Assembly: GCA_029783825.1 (NCBI GenBank)
Contig: JAREIK010005869.1
Location: forward strand, 18,832 to 82,831
Length of the DNA stretch: 64,000 nt
Source: Sapria himalayana
Lineage: Eukaryota > Streptophyta > Magnoliopsida > Malpighiales > Rafflesiaceae
Direction of reading: 5' to 3'
Made by a program: the position numbers and the translations under genes. Below are positions 1 through 12,327 of the stretch, in pieces; the first letter of the stretch is position 1; each line of letters begins with the position of its first letter. The notes under the pieces are model-generated. The model worked only from the letters and a program-made list of their open reading frames with translations, ran no database searches and was not told the DNA's origin.

Positions 1-620
1 TAAATAGTGAGGTTTTAGCTAAAGAATAACAAAGGATTTTTGATTTTATATTGAAATAAAATTTAGTGATGGATTAGGGATGGAAATGTTAGTAGATTTC
101 TACATAAAGTAAACAGGAAAATTTAGCGATAGATATAGTGACAGAATATCACTAGCTAATTAGACCGAGACAAAATCTGTCATTAATATTTTAGTAGAAT
201 TCCGTGCAAAGAAAAACGGTAATTTTGTGATGGATTTAGTGACATAATTTCTCTAGCTAATTAGATTGATGCAAAATCTATCGGTATATAATTATCAAAA
301 TTTTTTTTTACTATTTTATACTATTTTACTATTAGCTTTTAATATTAAGTCTTTATTGAAATAATAAATATATTTTTTTAAAAAAATCTTCTCACATTAA
401 GTAATTTTTAGAATTTTATAAATTATAAATGATATCTAATAATATGAAATTTTATGCCTTTAAAATTATATCATATTATCTTCATAAAAATTAATATGAA
501 TTCTTAAAAATATATAACCATACAATATATATATTTATATATTTTTTAACATAATAAGTATTTATAATTCTTAGGAGCCATGATTTATAACCATACTTAA
601 TATATAGTGGCTTGAAAACC
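1..620 (+). repeat. Dispersed AT-rich repeat, copy 1 (CACTA-like subterminal sequence)
   Basis: This block aligns by eye with 25,690-27,115. Shared landmarks, in the same order, are a tagctaa...gattttatatt...gatggattag stretch, then much further on the stretch around 385-520 (cttctcac, agaattttataaatta, aattcttaaaaat). Within it, short motifs recur (tagcgatgg, ctagctaattag, gacaaaatctg), as in the subterminal regions of CACTA elements. Its left end lies outside the window. No coding potential is visible. Confidence 0.6.
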
Positions 621-1059
621 AATCATCTTTTCAAGTGTACCTTGCTATATGAAGTTTATAAATTTTGTAGCCATGATTTTTTTTAGTTGGAAGACAAAAC
701 ATCTATTTTTTGAAATTGTTTATATATGTATTGTTAAATTTAATTAATAATTACAAAATTGTAAGGTGTTTTTTTCATTTGTGCCTTGCTACACACACAT
801 TAACTTGTTAAAATAATTTATTAAGTAAAAAAAGATAAGTATTTATGCTTTATATATATTTATTGTAAATTAAATGATCTGATAATTAAAAATTTAAATA
901 TTTATGGAATTTTAATACTTATAAAAAACTGTAACTTATTGTGCAAAGACAACTCTAATTCTCTAACTAATGCCATCCACCTCTCTCTCTCGACATGGAT
1001 AAATCAAAATGAAACCTAATAGTGAAAGCAATTTCTTGTAGCAGTGAGTTTCTTGTCGA
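621..1059. other. AT-rich spacer
   Basis: This stretch is AT-rich, with no recognisable gene or RNA. A TTTCTTGTAGCAGTG string at about 1,032-1,046 resembles a CACTA terminus but carries a two-base insertion, and I do not count it. Confidence 0.5.
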
Positions 1060-1252
1060 TTTGAGGTATACTTTCTATCCTAATATAATCATCATCTGCA
1101 AGCATTTTAGAAATACAGGATAGCTGATCACAAGGGAGAACTATCAAAGATATCATGCCAGTCGTGCTTCCTCGATCTTCTTCTAGAAGTTTTATGCACA
1201 GCTTCATCTTCCATATCTTAATACCTTCTTCAACTTCACAACCCGCCACCAT
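1060..1252 (-). pseudogene. ERF1: Fragment of eukaryotic peptide-chain release factor 1 (N domain)
   Basis: On the minus strand an open frame beginning at 1,252 reads as the first part of eRF1, the cytosolic factor that recognises stop codons and triggers peptide release. Visible hallmarks are IKIWKMKLCIKLLEEDRG, then TGMISLIVLPCDQ, then ISKMLADDD. These match, in order and spacing, the conserved eRF1 blocks around IWK..KLIK.LE..RG, SMISLI.PP.DQ and MLADE. The similarity fades where the NIKS loop should be (YIRIES), and no middle or C-terminal domain follows. The family is about 435 residues long; only about 60 are recognisable here. The flanking 1,256-1,460 encodes nothing I recognise. It is most likely a captured or retro-derived gene fragment beside the repeat copy at the window start. 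Confidence 0.72.
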
Positions 1253-1255
1253 TAG

Positions 1256-1645
1256 AATGCAATATATGACAAGAACGATAGCATATATTCATTTCGGTAA
1301 GCACCATGTAATATCTTCTCATCAAATTTTGAATTTGTGTCGTCTCCACTTTATTACATTGTTAGCGGCAAGTCGATCCCTAGCAATCATATTTTTGAGT
1401 ACCTATGAGAAGCAATTTACCTGGTATGCACCATCGAGGTACAAGGATATTTGTAAGTAGAATAGAGAGACGTAATCAAGCAATTCTTGAAAAGTTTGAG
1501 AGTTTCATTCGAACTTTTATTCATGAGTTATAATTTTTTGGGAAAGAAAGTAAGTCGAGTGGAAGACGTGCATGTTCCACGACACTATTTATCTATTAAT
1601 TAAAAAATCTCATTTTTAATTACAATATTTATCTATTATATATAT
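1256..1645. other. Unrecognised sequence between eRF1 fragment and GATA tract
   Basis: Base composition is more balanced than in the surroundings, and a 101-codon frame is open on the plus strand (1,155-1,460) with a partly open minus strand. I recognise no protein family. It could be further captured gene sequence. Confidence 0.35.
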
Positions 1646-2168
1646 TGATAGATAAATAGAAAGATAGATAGATAGATAGATAAAAAATTAGATAGATAGA
1701 AAGATAGACACATAGACACGGTAGATAGACAAATAAACAAATAGACATATAGACAGATAGAATATAAATAGATAGATAGATAGAGTGATATATAGATAGA
1801 TAAAGTGATAGACAGATAAATAGATAGATAAATAGATAATTAGATAGATCAATAAACATATAGATAGATAAGTAGATAGATAGATAGACAAATAGATAGT
1901 CATATACAAAGATCATCACATAGCCAAATAGATGGATATGCAAATAGACAGATAGATAGATTGACAATTAGATAGATATACAAAAAGCACTATAGACATT
2001 TTGATATATATGAATATATACATATTTACAATTAGTCAAATAGACAAATAGAGAGATACGCTGATAGATACATAGTCAAATAAATAGATATAGAAATAGA
2101 TAGATATATAGATATAGAGATAGATAGATAAATAGATAGATAGCTAGAGACACAAATAGAGAGATAGG

Positions 2169-2217
<49 letters not shown>

Positions 2218-2596
2218 ACTATTATATAGTTAGATAGATAAAGAGATAGATAGATAGATAGATAGATAGATAAACAAATAGACATATTGACAGATTAATA
2301 GATAGACAGATGAAAATATAGATGGATTGATAGATAAAAGATAGATAAATAGATAGACAAATAAAGAGTTAGAATCATGTAAAATAGATAGATACATAGA
2401 AAGACATATAGATAGATAGATTGACAGTTAGATAGATTGATAGATAGATAAATTGATTGATTGATTGATATATATATATATATTGATTGATAGACATATA
2501 GAGAGGTAGACAGATAGATTGATTGATTCAGAGACAGATAGATAGGTAGATAGATAGGTATATTGATAGATAAATAGATACATAGACACATTGAAA
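1646..2596 (-). repeat. GATA/TATC tract A (GATA on the plus strand)
   Basis: About 0.95 kb of imperfect GATA repeats with GACA, AATA and AAGA variants. A pure (TA)n run lies at about 2,171-2,212. Because the tract reads TATC on the minus strand, Tyr-Leu-Ser-Ile open frames appear on that strand only. Downstream, 2,940-3,200 matches the sequence lying downstream of tract E. Confidence 0.95.
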
Positions 2597-3190
2597 TTAT
2601 ATAACTAAATGTTTAATGATATATAATTTTTTATAACTATATGTATTATATGTATAATAACATATAACTATACATAATTTTATATTATTAATGTATAAAC
2701 TATATTTAAATATATAATTAAAACATATATTTAAAATACATTTTTATATATAAGTATAAAAAATGTATTTTAGTCTATCCACACATATACATAACTATAT
2801 GTATAAATATATGAAATTATATGAACAAATATGTATACATACATTTATAAATATAAATTTAAATATACGTGTAACTATATTCATAACTACATTTAACAAT
2901 ATTTATAATTATATCTATAAAAACATACAACACAATGTTTAACTATATGTGTATAACTATATATAAATATTTTTATACCTATGAATAACACTATAAATAA
3001 ATATAACTTTATTTTTAATTATGTATACATATATGTATACATATATGTAAATCTATATAATTGCATATAACTTTGTATACATTTATTTATATTTACTTAT
3101 AACTACTTATATGCATATATCTATATATAAATATATGTTTAACTATATGTAACTATGTTTAAATACATCTACTATATATCCTAACATATA
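2597..3190. repeat. AT-rich degenerate repeats (AACTATATATAAATAT type)
   Basis: This is a run of short, loosely repeated modules (aactatat, gtatacatatatgtatac, ataactttgtataca). The part from about 2,940 to 3,190 aligns with 63,690-63,930, including the order 'gtatacatatatgtatac', 'taactttgtat', 'atatatctatatataa'. No gene is visible. Confidence 0.6.
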
Positions 3191-3471
3191 ATTATATATG
3201 GGATAATATTATTTTGTTGAACTAATTTGAAATTAAATGTCATAAGATATAATATCAACAATATGTAAGCATGTAGAATGAGTGTCCATTGATTAGGCTC
3301 ATATTTGGTATAATACAAATAAGGGTCGTACTCTTACCTAATCCCATCACTTGGGCCTCAGGCTCAAATATGAACTTATGTATGACAGAAGATATAATAT
3401 TTGATAGGTTTACGTAGAAGAAATTTTATTTTCTTTTATATAATTTTTCATTCTAACACTACACTCTCAAT
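3191..3471. other. Spacer, no gene seen
   Basis: Unique-looking sequence with an imperfect inverted pair around 3,295-3,375 (ggctcatatttgg and aggctcaaatatgaac are near-inverse in sense). No coding potential is visible. Confidence 0.35.
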
Positions 3472-3832
3472 GTGTCTCTCTCTCTCTCTCACTCTCTAAT
3501 TCTTCTAGTCACTCTATTCCTCTTTTTCTTTATATGTCACATACTCTCTTGTTATTATCTTTCTCCCTCTCCTTTCGTGCTTGTTCTATCTCTCTCTCTC
3601 TCCCTCTCTCTCCCTCTCTCCCACTTTCTCTCTTTCTCTCTCTCTCTATCTCCCTTTCTCCCTCTCTCTCTTCCTCTCTCCCTCTCTCCCTTTCACCAGT
3701 TCTCTCCCCCTCTCTCTCCCTCCTTCTCTTTCTCCTTCTCTCTCTCTCTCCCTCAGTCTCCACATTTCTCTGCCCCCTCTCTCTCTTCCCACCTTATCTC
3801 TCTCTCTCTCTCTCCCCTTCTCCTCCTTCAAA
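3472..3832. repeat. Polypyrimidine (CTCTCTCC) tract
   Basis: About 360 bp of almost pure C/T on the plus strand, made of CTCTCT and CTCCCT units. It opens all frames on both strands, giving Ser/Leu/Pro frames forward and Arg/Glu frames in reverse. These are compositional artefacts. Confidence 0.92.
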
Positions 3833-4115
3833 CATTAAATGTCTTTTTTTGCTTCCTTTCTTGTGCATTATCATACTTTGCACCCTTTATCTAGTATAAT
3901 TGTGATATATATTAATCATTATTGTGCTAAAAATTGCTTTATCTAATTGTGATATATATTAATGTAGATTCTGCAAATGCATTGCCTCGATATTCATGAA
4001 ATTTAATTTTTAAATATTAATCTGTAAGTAATTATATTTAATTATTTGTATATTTTGAATTAATAGAATGTTTTATTTATAATAATGATTGGGCATTATT
4101 TTTTGTAAATAAAAG

Positions 4116-7100
4116 ATGGAAAAATGAGCATAGATCGTTAGTGGATTTACAGAAGGGTTATTAATAGATTTTTGAATAAAGAATTTTTGACTGGGCTTGA
4201 AACTTTTATCAATTTTGCATTTAGTCAATTGAGATTGATGGATGCTAAAAAAATTAAGTGTCCATGCAATCATCGCAAGTGTCAGAATATTCTTTTTCGT
4301 GATGCAAACATTATATGATATCATTTTGCCAAATATGGCTTTGTGTCAAATTATTTTGTTTAGATTTATCATGGGAAAAATACAATGGCTCTGAATATTG
4401 ACCAAAATGAGGGTATTGAATCATTTGCTTGTGGTTAATAATCATCAAACACATATCATAGAATGATTACGGAAGCTGCTAGTGCTGGCTTTAATATGGA
4501 TTACATGGATGAACCGCCTAGTACTTAAGCTCAGAAATTTTAAGAAATGCTTAAAGTTGTAGATAAAGAATTGTGCCCTGGTTGTAAAACACATTCGCAA
4601 TTGTCACTTGTAGCTCGACTAATGGGCATTAAGTCAGAAAATCATATGTCTAAGATATTATTTGATCAGGTGACAGAACTAATAAAGGAGATTGTTTCGG
4701 ATAATAATTTGATCACTAACAACTTTTATAATACTAAAAAGTTGCTACATGGAATGCGTCTACCAGTAGAAAAAATTGATTATTGTTTAAATGGATGCAT
4801 GTTATATTGGGGTGATGATATTGATTTAATTAGCTGTAAGTTTTGTGACCATTCTCAATTTAGGAAGGTACCTCATGTTGTAGATACGTGACAAAAATTG
4901 AAGGTTGTCTTTAAGAAGATGTATTATTTTCCATTAATTCCTCATTATAGAGACTATATGCATCAAATACTACCGCAAATGAAATGAGGTGGCATTCCGA
5001 GCATGAGGTTTAAGAAGAGGTAACATGTCATCAATCCAATTCACATGCTTGGAAGCATTTTAATTATATACATCAAGATTTTGAGGCAGAAAGTCAAAAG
5101 GTGAGATTGGGTCTCTACAATGATGAATTTCAATAATTTGGGCAATCTGGACAATAGTATTCATCATGGCAAGTGATAGCCGTATAACTTGCCTCCATGG
5201 TTGTGTTTGAAGGAGCAATATATGTTTTTGTCAATATTGGTTCCAAGGCCAACAAATTCAAAAGACATGCTGAATGTTTTCTTACAGCCTCTTATTGCAG
5301 AGTTAAATCATTTATGAGATGTCGGCGTGAATACGTACAATATCTCAAAGAAGCAAAATTTCATTATGTGGAAATCCATTATGTAGATGGTATGTGACTT
5401 TCCTGCATATTCAATAAATCCTGGGTGGAGTACTACAAAACGATTCGCATGCCCGTATTGCATGAAAAATTCTGATGCATTTACCCTCAAATTTAGTGGT
5501 AAATAGTCATGGTTTGATAACCATCAAAAGTTTGTATCTACAAATCATCCATTTCGAAGAAATAAAACTGTATTTGGAAAAAAAAATCTATGTTGACAGT
5601 TGCATCAGTAGTTCATTTAGGAGATGCTATTATTACAGAGATTCATAGTTTGGGTTTGAAGAAAGTAACTGAAAATGATGCTAATGAAAGTAATGGACCA
5701 ATAGGCAAATCATTTGGCTAGAGGAAACGTAGTATATTTTGGGACTTGCCCTGTTGGAGGTCCAATTTAATTTTTCATAACTTAAATGTAATGCAGATTG
5801 AAAAAAATATTTTTGACAGTGTTTTTAACATTGTCCTTAATGTAGACGGAAAAATAAAAGATACTTTAACATCAAGACAAGAGTTGAAGGGTTAATGTCG
5901 GCGTCCTGAATTAAAACTAAATGAGGAAACATAAAAATTTTCTAAAGCTTGCTACACACTTGATAAGAAGGCAAGACATATATTGTGTGAATGGGTTAAA
6001 TATTTTAAATTCTCTAATGGATATCTGTCAAATATGGGTAGATGCGTGGATATGAAGAATCTTAAGTTATTTGGAATGAAAAGTCATGACTGTCATGTAT
6101 TTATGCAGATATTAATACCAATTTCATTCCGTTAATTACTTCCACTAAGTGTTTGGAAGGTCCTTATAGAACTTAGTTTGTTTTTGAAATAGCTAAAAGA
6201 AATCACAATCAAAATAAATGACATGGTGAGGCTGGAAAATGACATTCTGCTTATTATTTGTAAGGTTGACCGGATATTTCCACCGAGTTTTTTTGACTTA
6301 TATGAGCATTTTCCAGTCCATTTGGCATACGAAGCAAGGATTATAGTGCCAATGCAATTCAGGTGGATTTATCCTTATAAAAGGTAAATACATATAATTT
6401 ACTATGTTTTATGATTTCGTACTTTAAGTAATATTGTAATTTAACAAAATTGAAACCTAAAATTGTGGTTGTAGGTATCTTCGTAAGTTGAAATTGAATG
6501 TTAGAAATAAGGCAAAAGCTGAATGTTCAATTTGCAATGTATATTTAGTAGAAGAAGCATCATAATTTTGTTGTTATTATTTTGAGGATCATGTCAATAC
6601 AAAAAATAAAAATGTGCCGATAAATTATGAAGGTCATTTGATGGTAAAAGATGATTTGTAGACAAACTATCTATCTTCTAGCACCATAGAAAAGCAGTTG
6701 GAAGAGAAATAAAAAGATGTATGACAGATGAAGAGAACAAAGTAACCCGGAGCTAAGTTTTACTTAATTGTTACGAGGTTGTACCTACATTAAGTATGTA
6801 TAAACAAAATGATTACAGGTTTAATCATAATTTAATTTTATCTTTAATAGGAATTATTAAAAATTGATATATATATTTTTCTCTCTTTTTATATTTGTGC
6901 AGTATTCATGTTGAGTAGTTAAAATATAGACAACCAGCAATTTCCAGCAAAGATGTCGATTATATACTAGAAATTGAATTTGCGAATTGGTTCAGAAATT
7001 ATGCGAGAATTATTAAGTTTTAAATTTTTTAATTATTTAATTTATTATTGTCTTTTATTTCGTAATATCAATTCTTTAATTTATGTCATAGGAAATTGAT

Positions 7101-7818
7101 CCTTCAAATGGAGATTCAAATATTTTTATTCATAATCTAAGTAATGACCCATTTAGATATGTGAAAACCTATCTTGGAATTTTTATTAATGGATATAAAT
7201 TTCACACAAACAGGCACGATTCTTCTAAAATAATATGAATAGTGGTATATGTATTAAAGGCACAAGATATAGTGTAGATGAGATTGATTCTTATGATCAA
7301 CTCAAAGAAGTATTGAGTTGGAGTATCCTGGACTCGAAAATAATAGGATTGTATTATTTAAGGGTGAGTGGTTTGATCCTACACAAAATGTGGGCACAGA
7401 GATTCATTTGGATTATAAGCTAGTGGATGTTAACCATAAATGCATTTATAATCGATATAAGCCATTTATTATGCCAGTTCAAGCCGCTCAAGTATATTAT
7501 TATACATATCCGAGTTTATCTCGTGATAAGACTGATTTGTGGGTGATTTGCAAAATCAAAGCACGATCAAAATTTGAAGTACCAACATCGCAAGAAAGAA
7601 GTGCAGACTTATATATTTCACTAGCATTCCAGGAAGATGACATAAATAATATTGAACCTGTTAATGTAGATGAAGATCCAGAAAATTTATGTGACTCAAA
7701 AGGTGACAAAAAAATTAAAGATGATCACTTTCTATCTAAAAATAAGTTCGAACTTCTATCGAAATCAGACGAAATATCAGAAGATCTATTAGAGGAGGAC
7801 AGTGATGCCGATAATTAA
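4116..7818 (+). pseudogene. TNP2-like CACTA transposase (broken)
   Basis: Read across frames, this is the standard TNP2 order. An N-terminal transposase-associated region comes first (RSLVDLQKGY, IKCPCNHRKC at about 4,130-4,285). Then follows the TNP2 core: LCPGCKTHSQLSLVARLMGI, NNFYNTKKLLHGMRLPVEKI, CLNGCMLYWGDD and CKFCDHSQF (4,570-4,865), KKMYYFPLIPHYRDYMHQI (about 4,915), SGQQYSSWQVIAV-type sequence near 5,150, and FACPYCMKNSDAF (about 5,440). A Cys-rich segment continues to about 6,390. After likely introns the C-terminal DUF4216-type domain follows, best preserved at 7,318-7,818 (GEWFDPTQNVGTEIHLDYKL, then an acidic tail). The protein would cut and paste the element by binding its ends with TNPA. 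At least a dozen in-frame stops and several frameshifts are visible, so it is inactive. Confidence 0.88.
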
Positions 7819-7956
7819 ATTATTATAATTTTATTATAATATTAAACTATAAAGACTTTTTATAATTTGTTGAAATCTATCGGTGTATTTTATTATAAAT
7901 GCATGCTTGTTCATCATATCTCTATTATTTGTTCTATGTTTTATTTTGTATAGTAG

Positions 7957-9896
7957 ATGATGCCTAAAAGATGTGGTCGTGGTGGATGTGAACATAGACA
8001 CAAAATGAACCAAATTCATCTAGTATGCTACATTATGTTGCAGAATTAGTACCATCTCATAGCCACCATATCCAGACTTCAACATCAAAATTACCATCTC
8101 CATTTCTATCACCATCACCATCATTGAGACCTCTACTATCCCCTTTATCAGATGTAATCCCACCACTAATCGTCCTTTATGCACACACTTTTTATCCATC
8201 TCTATCTTCTACACCACATTATACACTGATTGTTCCCCTATTTACAATACCAATGACATCATCAGATGTAGTGCCATCCTTTAAAGTCAGTGCAAATTTA
8301 GAAATTGAGATTGTGGATGAAAGGTAAAAGAAATATGTAAAAATGACTTGAAAAAAAAATTTGATGTTACTATTAGTGGCTTTTTTATATTGTTATGATT
8401 CGCATGTTTTGTATGTTATATATTTATTTGTATATTTTTATTTCATCTCACAAGTATTCGACTATAATTACAAAGTCTTCCAAGAAAATGACTGATTCTA
8501 AATTATTCTTCTAGAAGAAAGTTTTAGAATTGGCAAAGGAGTCCTATTTTAATGATTTTTAAGTAAAAATAACAAAACAAAAGTATTGAAAAATAATAAT
8601 CAAATTACTTATCTATTATGTTGGTTATTATTCAAGCAATAAATAATTATGTTCTTATTGTTAATATAAATTTTTTTTGTGATTTTTCTATATATAGAAT
8701 TAGTGCACATGGGCACCTAAATTTGATGGAAAGATAAAGTCATTATGGGAGATCAAAGCTGCTCAATGATATTCTGATTTTGTCCATAAATTGAAGAATA
8801 TGAAAGAAAGGCCTGATTTTATATCTGAGGATGTGATATTCTGAGTGGCTTATGTATTGGGAGGATTCAGATGTAATGAAAAAAATCAGATATTGCCCGT
8901 AAAAATCAACCAAGTGAGGTAGCTGGACTAGGTACAAGAACTTTTCTACACAACTGGAGGGTCAAAGTCGAGCATTGAGCATGCTCGAGATCTCGTACAA
9001 TTTAAAAATTATAAACATTTATAAATTTAGTAGTTTTCTTAATAGTACAATGAATCAATCTCTGCATGGTTTTATTAATTTTGTTAAATTTTTTGATCAT
9101 TTGTTTTTTTAATGACTTAATAAACACAAATTCTCGGCTGGAGAATTGGGTCGGGATAAAATTTTATCAAATTTTCAAGAAGATGCATGTGAAGAAAGTG
9201 GTATGGGTCAGTTTGTTGACAACAAATCTTAGATGATTGCTGTAAGAACTTATTATATTAATAAATTTTATAATACTACAGTAAATTTAGAAAATTGTTT
9301 GGATTCCAAAATATTTATTTTATTTTTGTATATCTAGAATAGTTTTTTTTCTCTATTTATCTCAGGACCTAATGGAGGAACATGTGATAGCTGCTCATCA
9401 ACAAGTTGAGGGTTCTATGGATCTTCAACAAAGTGACTATGATCCTATTTGTTTAGAGACAATATGAGGTCTTAAGAAGTAGCGAGTGTATGTAATTAGC
9501 TCGAAGGAGTGACATTTTGTTGTAGTAGTCGTGCTTCTAATTCATCTATCTCAACAATGGTCGATGAGGCGGTCAAACAACAAGTAATGGAAACAAATAA
9601 ATGTATTGCAGTTATGGAGACCAAAATAAAAAGAATAAATAGCAGATATCTCATTTAAAGAAAGAAATATATGAAATTAAAGAATAGAATGATGAGCAGT
9701 ATACTAATTTGATGGAAGAAAAGAAAGAAATTAAAGAAATGAATTATAAGATGAAAGGAGTTAAGATAGTAATGCAATAGTATATGTCCTATATGAGGTC
9801 ACCGTGGCATTGGCACAACAAATAGCATTCCAAGATCTAGTTTGCAAAACCTTGCAGGAGAGGCTAGCATTTTGTACAAATTATGAGGATGATTGA
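7957..9896 (+). pseudogene. TNPA-like protein, first copy (Transposase_24 / Ptta-En-Spm family, broken)
   Basis: A start at 7,957 gives MMPKRCGRGG, the basic Gly/Arg N-terminus usual for this family, followed by a low-complexity Ser/Pro/His region to about 8,330. The diagnostic domain lies at about 8,840-9,000: a W-x-x-YW-E-D-S motif, KKIRYCP (family: RSEIA), then TGTRTFLHNWRVKVEH or, in the neighbouring frame, a TGGSKSSIEHARDLVQ block. At 9,140-9,235 ELGRDK and GQFVDNKS resemble the next conserved block. From 9,370 DLMEEHVIAAHQQVEGS leads into a probable coiled coil (MVDEAVKQQVMETNKCIAVM at about 9,557). In En/Spm the TNPA protein binds subterminal repeats. Frames are broken by stops, and introns probably separate the blocks. 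Confidence 0.72.
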
Positions 9897-10247
9897 GTAT
9901 GAGAATTATTTCTGAACTGTTATTTATTTTTTTCCATGTGTAGCAAATAATTATGTTACTTTTTGCATGTTTCAATTTTTTTTATTCTATTTTTATTCTT
10001 TGCTTTTCCGATTAACACAATTATGAATCTTTGTAGGACACATTATGTGAGACAAAAGAAAAAATTCTGATTCAAAGCAATCAGACATTACTACGGTCCT
10101 TCTATGCATGGGCCCCATTTTTACTGATTTCAGGCTATATCAAAAAGAGGCTAGCTTAACTTATCTTTATTATTCTGAAATATTTTATTTTTGCACTCTT
10201 TTTATCTCTAAACATAATTGCTGGATATCTTTTATATATTTTTTGAA
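9897..10247. other. AT-rich interval inside the CACTA element
   Basis: AT-rich, with short partly open stretches and no recognisable domain. It probably belongs to the 3' part or an intron of the first TNPA-like gene. Confidence 0.4.
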
Positions 10248-10944
10248 GCTGTAAGACAATCAAATTTAATTTGTGTTTGTTTATGTCTATAATATTTGTT
10301 TTTATATATTTGTGAATATATTTTTGTGTCTTGAATTTTTTGGGTAGAGTTTTAGTATATACGTATGTATATAGTTAGTATATATGTACATATAATACTA
10401 TAGTATTTTATGTACATATATACTGAGTATATATAATACTCAGTATATATGTACACATAATACTATAGTTTGTATGTACATATACTAGAGTAATATATGT
10501 ACTAGTGAAATGCTAGTATATATGTAGTTATTTACTGCAGTAATATATATTTATCAAAACATAGTCATTTATTTATTTATTTATTTTGATTTGATTTGGT
10601 GGTTTAAATTCATACATTTATGGTACCACATTGTTTCCCATACAATGCTTGTATAAGTGAATATATATTCGACAAACATGATGCACCATGATTCACACGC
10701 ATTTTTGTGGTGGAAAATTGGTGATCAGAGGAGTAGAGGGAGAGAAAGTAACGTTAATGCATTGATAGATTATACTTTATGAATAGTCCGGTAGATACAT
10801 TGATTAATAAGATGTAATATATTTTTTGTATTAGAATAAGGTATTAATAAATTTTTTTGTTTAATTTAAAAGTTTCATTTATTATTTTTGTTTTTATAAA
10901 ATATAATTTAAATTATTAAATTATTTAATTAATTTCTTGTTTAA
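10248..10944 (+). repeat. Tandem unit U1 within CACTA element
   Basis: This is the first of three tandem copies. Order of landmarks: gctgtaagacaatcaa, a GTAGAGTTTTAG box, a palindromic tatatgtacatata module (10,380-10,560), the ggtaccacattgtttcccat box (10,621-10,640), a ggagtagagggagagaaag box (about 10,728-10,747), gatagattatacttt, and an AT-rich end with taaattatttaattaa. It lacks the GC-rich triplet block present in U2 and U3. Confidence 0.8.
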
Positions 10945-11074
10945 ACTGTATGACAATCAACTTTAATTTGTGTTTGTTCATGTATATATTAATGTTTTTA
11001 TATATCTATGAATATGTTTGTGTTTTTCCGATTTTTTGGTAGAGTTTTAGCTTATTATACGTATGTAAAGCCTA

Positions 11075-11355
11075 TTATCAGCAGTGGTAGCTGAGGCAGC
11101 GGCGGCAGTAGTGCTAGTAGCAGAGGTAGGGGAGGCAGCGGAGGTAGTGACAACATTAAAGGTAGCGTGGCATCGGCAGAACTAGTGGCTGTAGCGGCAG
11201 CAGTGGCAGCAATGGTATCGGTGGTATCATCGATGAGCAGACAACACTGGCAGTAGCCACAGCAGCAGCTGCACTAGCAGTGGTGGTGGCATCGATAGCT
11301 GCCGTAGAGGTCGTCGCCGCCGCTACAAGGGCAGCTGTGGTAGCGAGAGCAATAG
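11075..11355 (+). repeat. GC-rich trinucleotide block (GCA/GGT/GTA type) in U2
   Basis: Imperfect three-base periodicity (agcagtggtagc, gcagcggcagcagtggcagc). It encodes Ala/Val/Ser-rich frames with no domain. A related block lies in U3 and none in U1. Confidence 0.75.
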
Positions 11356-11695
11356 GAATGCAATATTTGTGGTATATACGTAGGTATATTGTCAGTATAT
11401 ACGTACATATAATTCTGCATTATTTTATGTACATATTACTTAGTATATATGTACGCATAATAATACAATTATATGTACAAATACTACAGTAATATATGTA
11501 CGAGTGAAATGCTAGTATATATGTGTATTTTGGCTGTAGTAATATGTATTTATCAAAACATAGTTTTTTTTAATTTACTTTGATTTTATTTAGTGGTTTA
11601 AATTTCTTACAAATGTGGTACCACATTGTTTCCCATACGAAGCTTGTATAAGTGAAGGGATCTCTCAATAGACATGAAGCACCATGACTCTGACA

Positions 11696-12204
11696 TAGAG
11701 GTGTCAAACGGCCGGGCCGGCCCGGCCCGGCACGAGGCACGGCACGGTTCGGCCGTGCCTGGGCCGGCCCGGCACGATAAAAAAACGTGCCCGGGCCCGT
11801 GCCCGGGCCCGGCCGAACAAACCACGTGCCGGGCCGTGCCCAGCACGAGCCGTGCCGTGCCTGGCACGAGCCTAGCCGTGCCTGGCCCGGCACGGCTCGT
11901 GCCTTGGCACGGCACGTCGGCCGCGTGCCGAGTCGTGACTCGTGACCTAACCGGGCCCCGCCCCCGGTAAAAAGACCGCGGGTCGGGTCCAAACAGACGC
12001 GACCCGCCCCGCCCCGCCTGCCCTTGCCTTGCCGTGCGCCCGTGCCCGAGCGGGCCGGCACGGCACGGCACGGCCTTGCCGTGCCCACGGGCCGTGCCGT
12101 GCCCGAATTTAAAAAACCGTGCCGTGCCCGCACGGCACGGCAGCACGGCTGGGCACGTGAAAAATGGGCCGTGCCGTGCTGGGCCGGCCCGTTTGACACC
12201 TCTA
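11696..12204. mobile_element. Non-autonomous hAT element (509 bp) with 8-bp target duplication
   Basis: The ends read TAGAGGTGTCAAACGG and its exact inverse CCGTTTGACACCTCTA, a 16-bp perfect terminal inverted repeat. Both sides are flanked by CTCTGACA (11,688-11,695 and 12,205-12,212), the 8-bp target duplication expected of hAT insertion. The interior is extremely GC-rich, built of GGCCCGG, GGCACGG and CCGTGCC modules, and in sharp contrast to the AT-rich surroundings. It encodes no transposase. Long Arg/Ala/Gly open frames across it on both strands are by-products of the GC repeats. Confidence 0.95.
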
Positions 12205-12327
12205 CTCTGACAGCATTTTTGTAGTGGAAAGTTGGTAATCGAAGGAGTAGAGGGAGAGAAAGCAATGTCAAAGCATTGATAGATTATACTTTATACACAG
12301 TCGGTAGATACATTGATAACTAAGATG

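Noticed and set aside
1031..1046. TTTCTTGTAGCAGTG as a CACTA terminus
   Set aside because: It carries a two-base insertion in the critical TAGTG and has no subterminal context or target duplication.
1646..2596. Regularly spaced repeats as a possible CRISPR array
   Set aside because: The repeat is a 4-bp microsatellite with no spacers, in a plant genome.
3472..3899. Ser/Leu/Pro-rich plus-strand and Arg/Glu-rich minus-strand frames
   Set aside because: Artefacts of a polypyrimidine tract.
11570..12271. A 233-codon Arg/Ala/Gly-rich frame and overlapping frames on both strands
   Set aside because: They run across the GC-rich interior and both termini of a non-autonomous hAT element; the open frames come from GGCACGG-type repeats.
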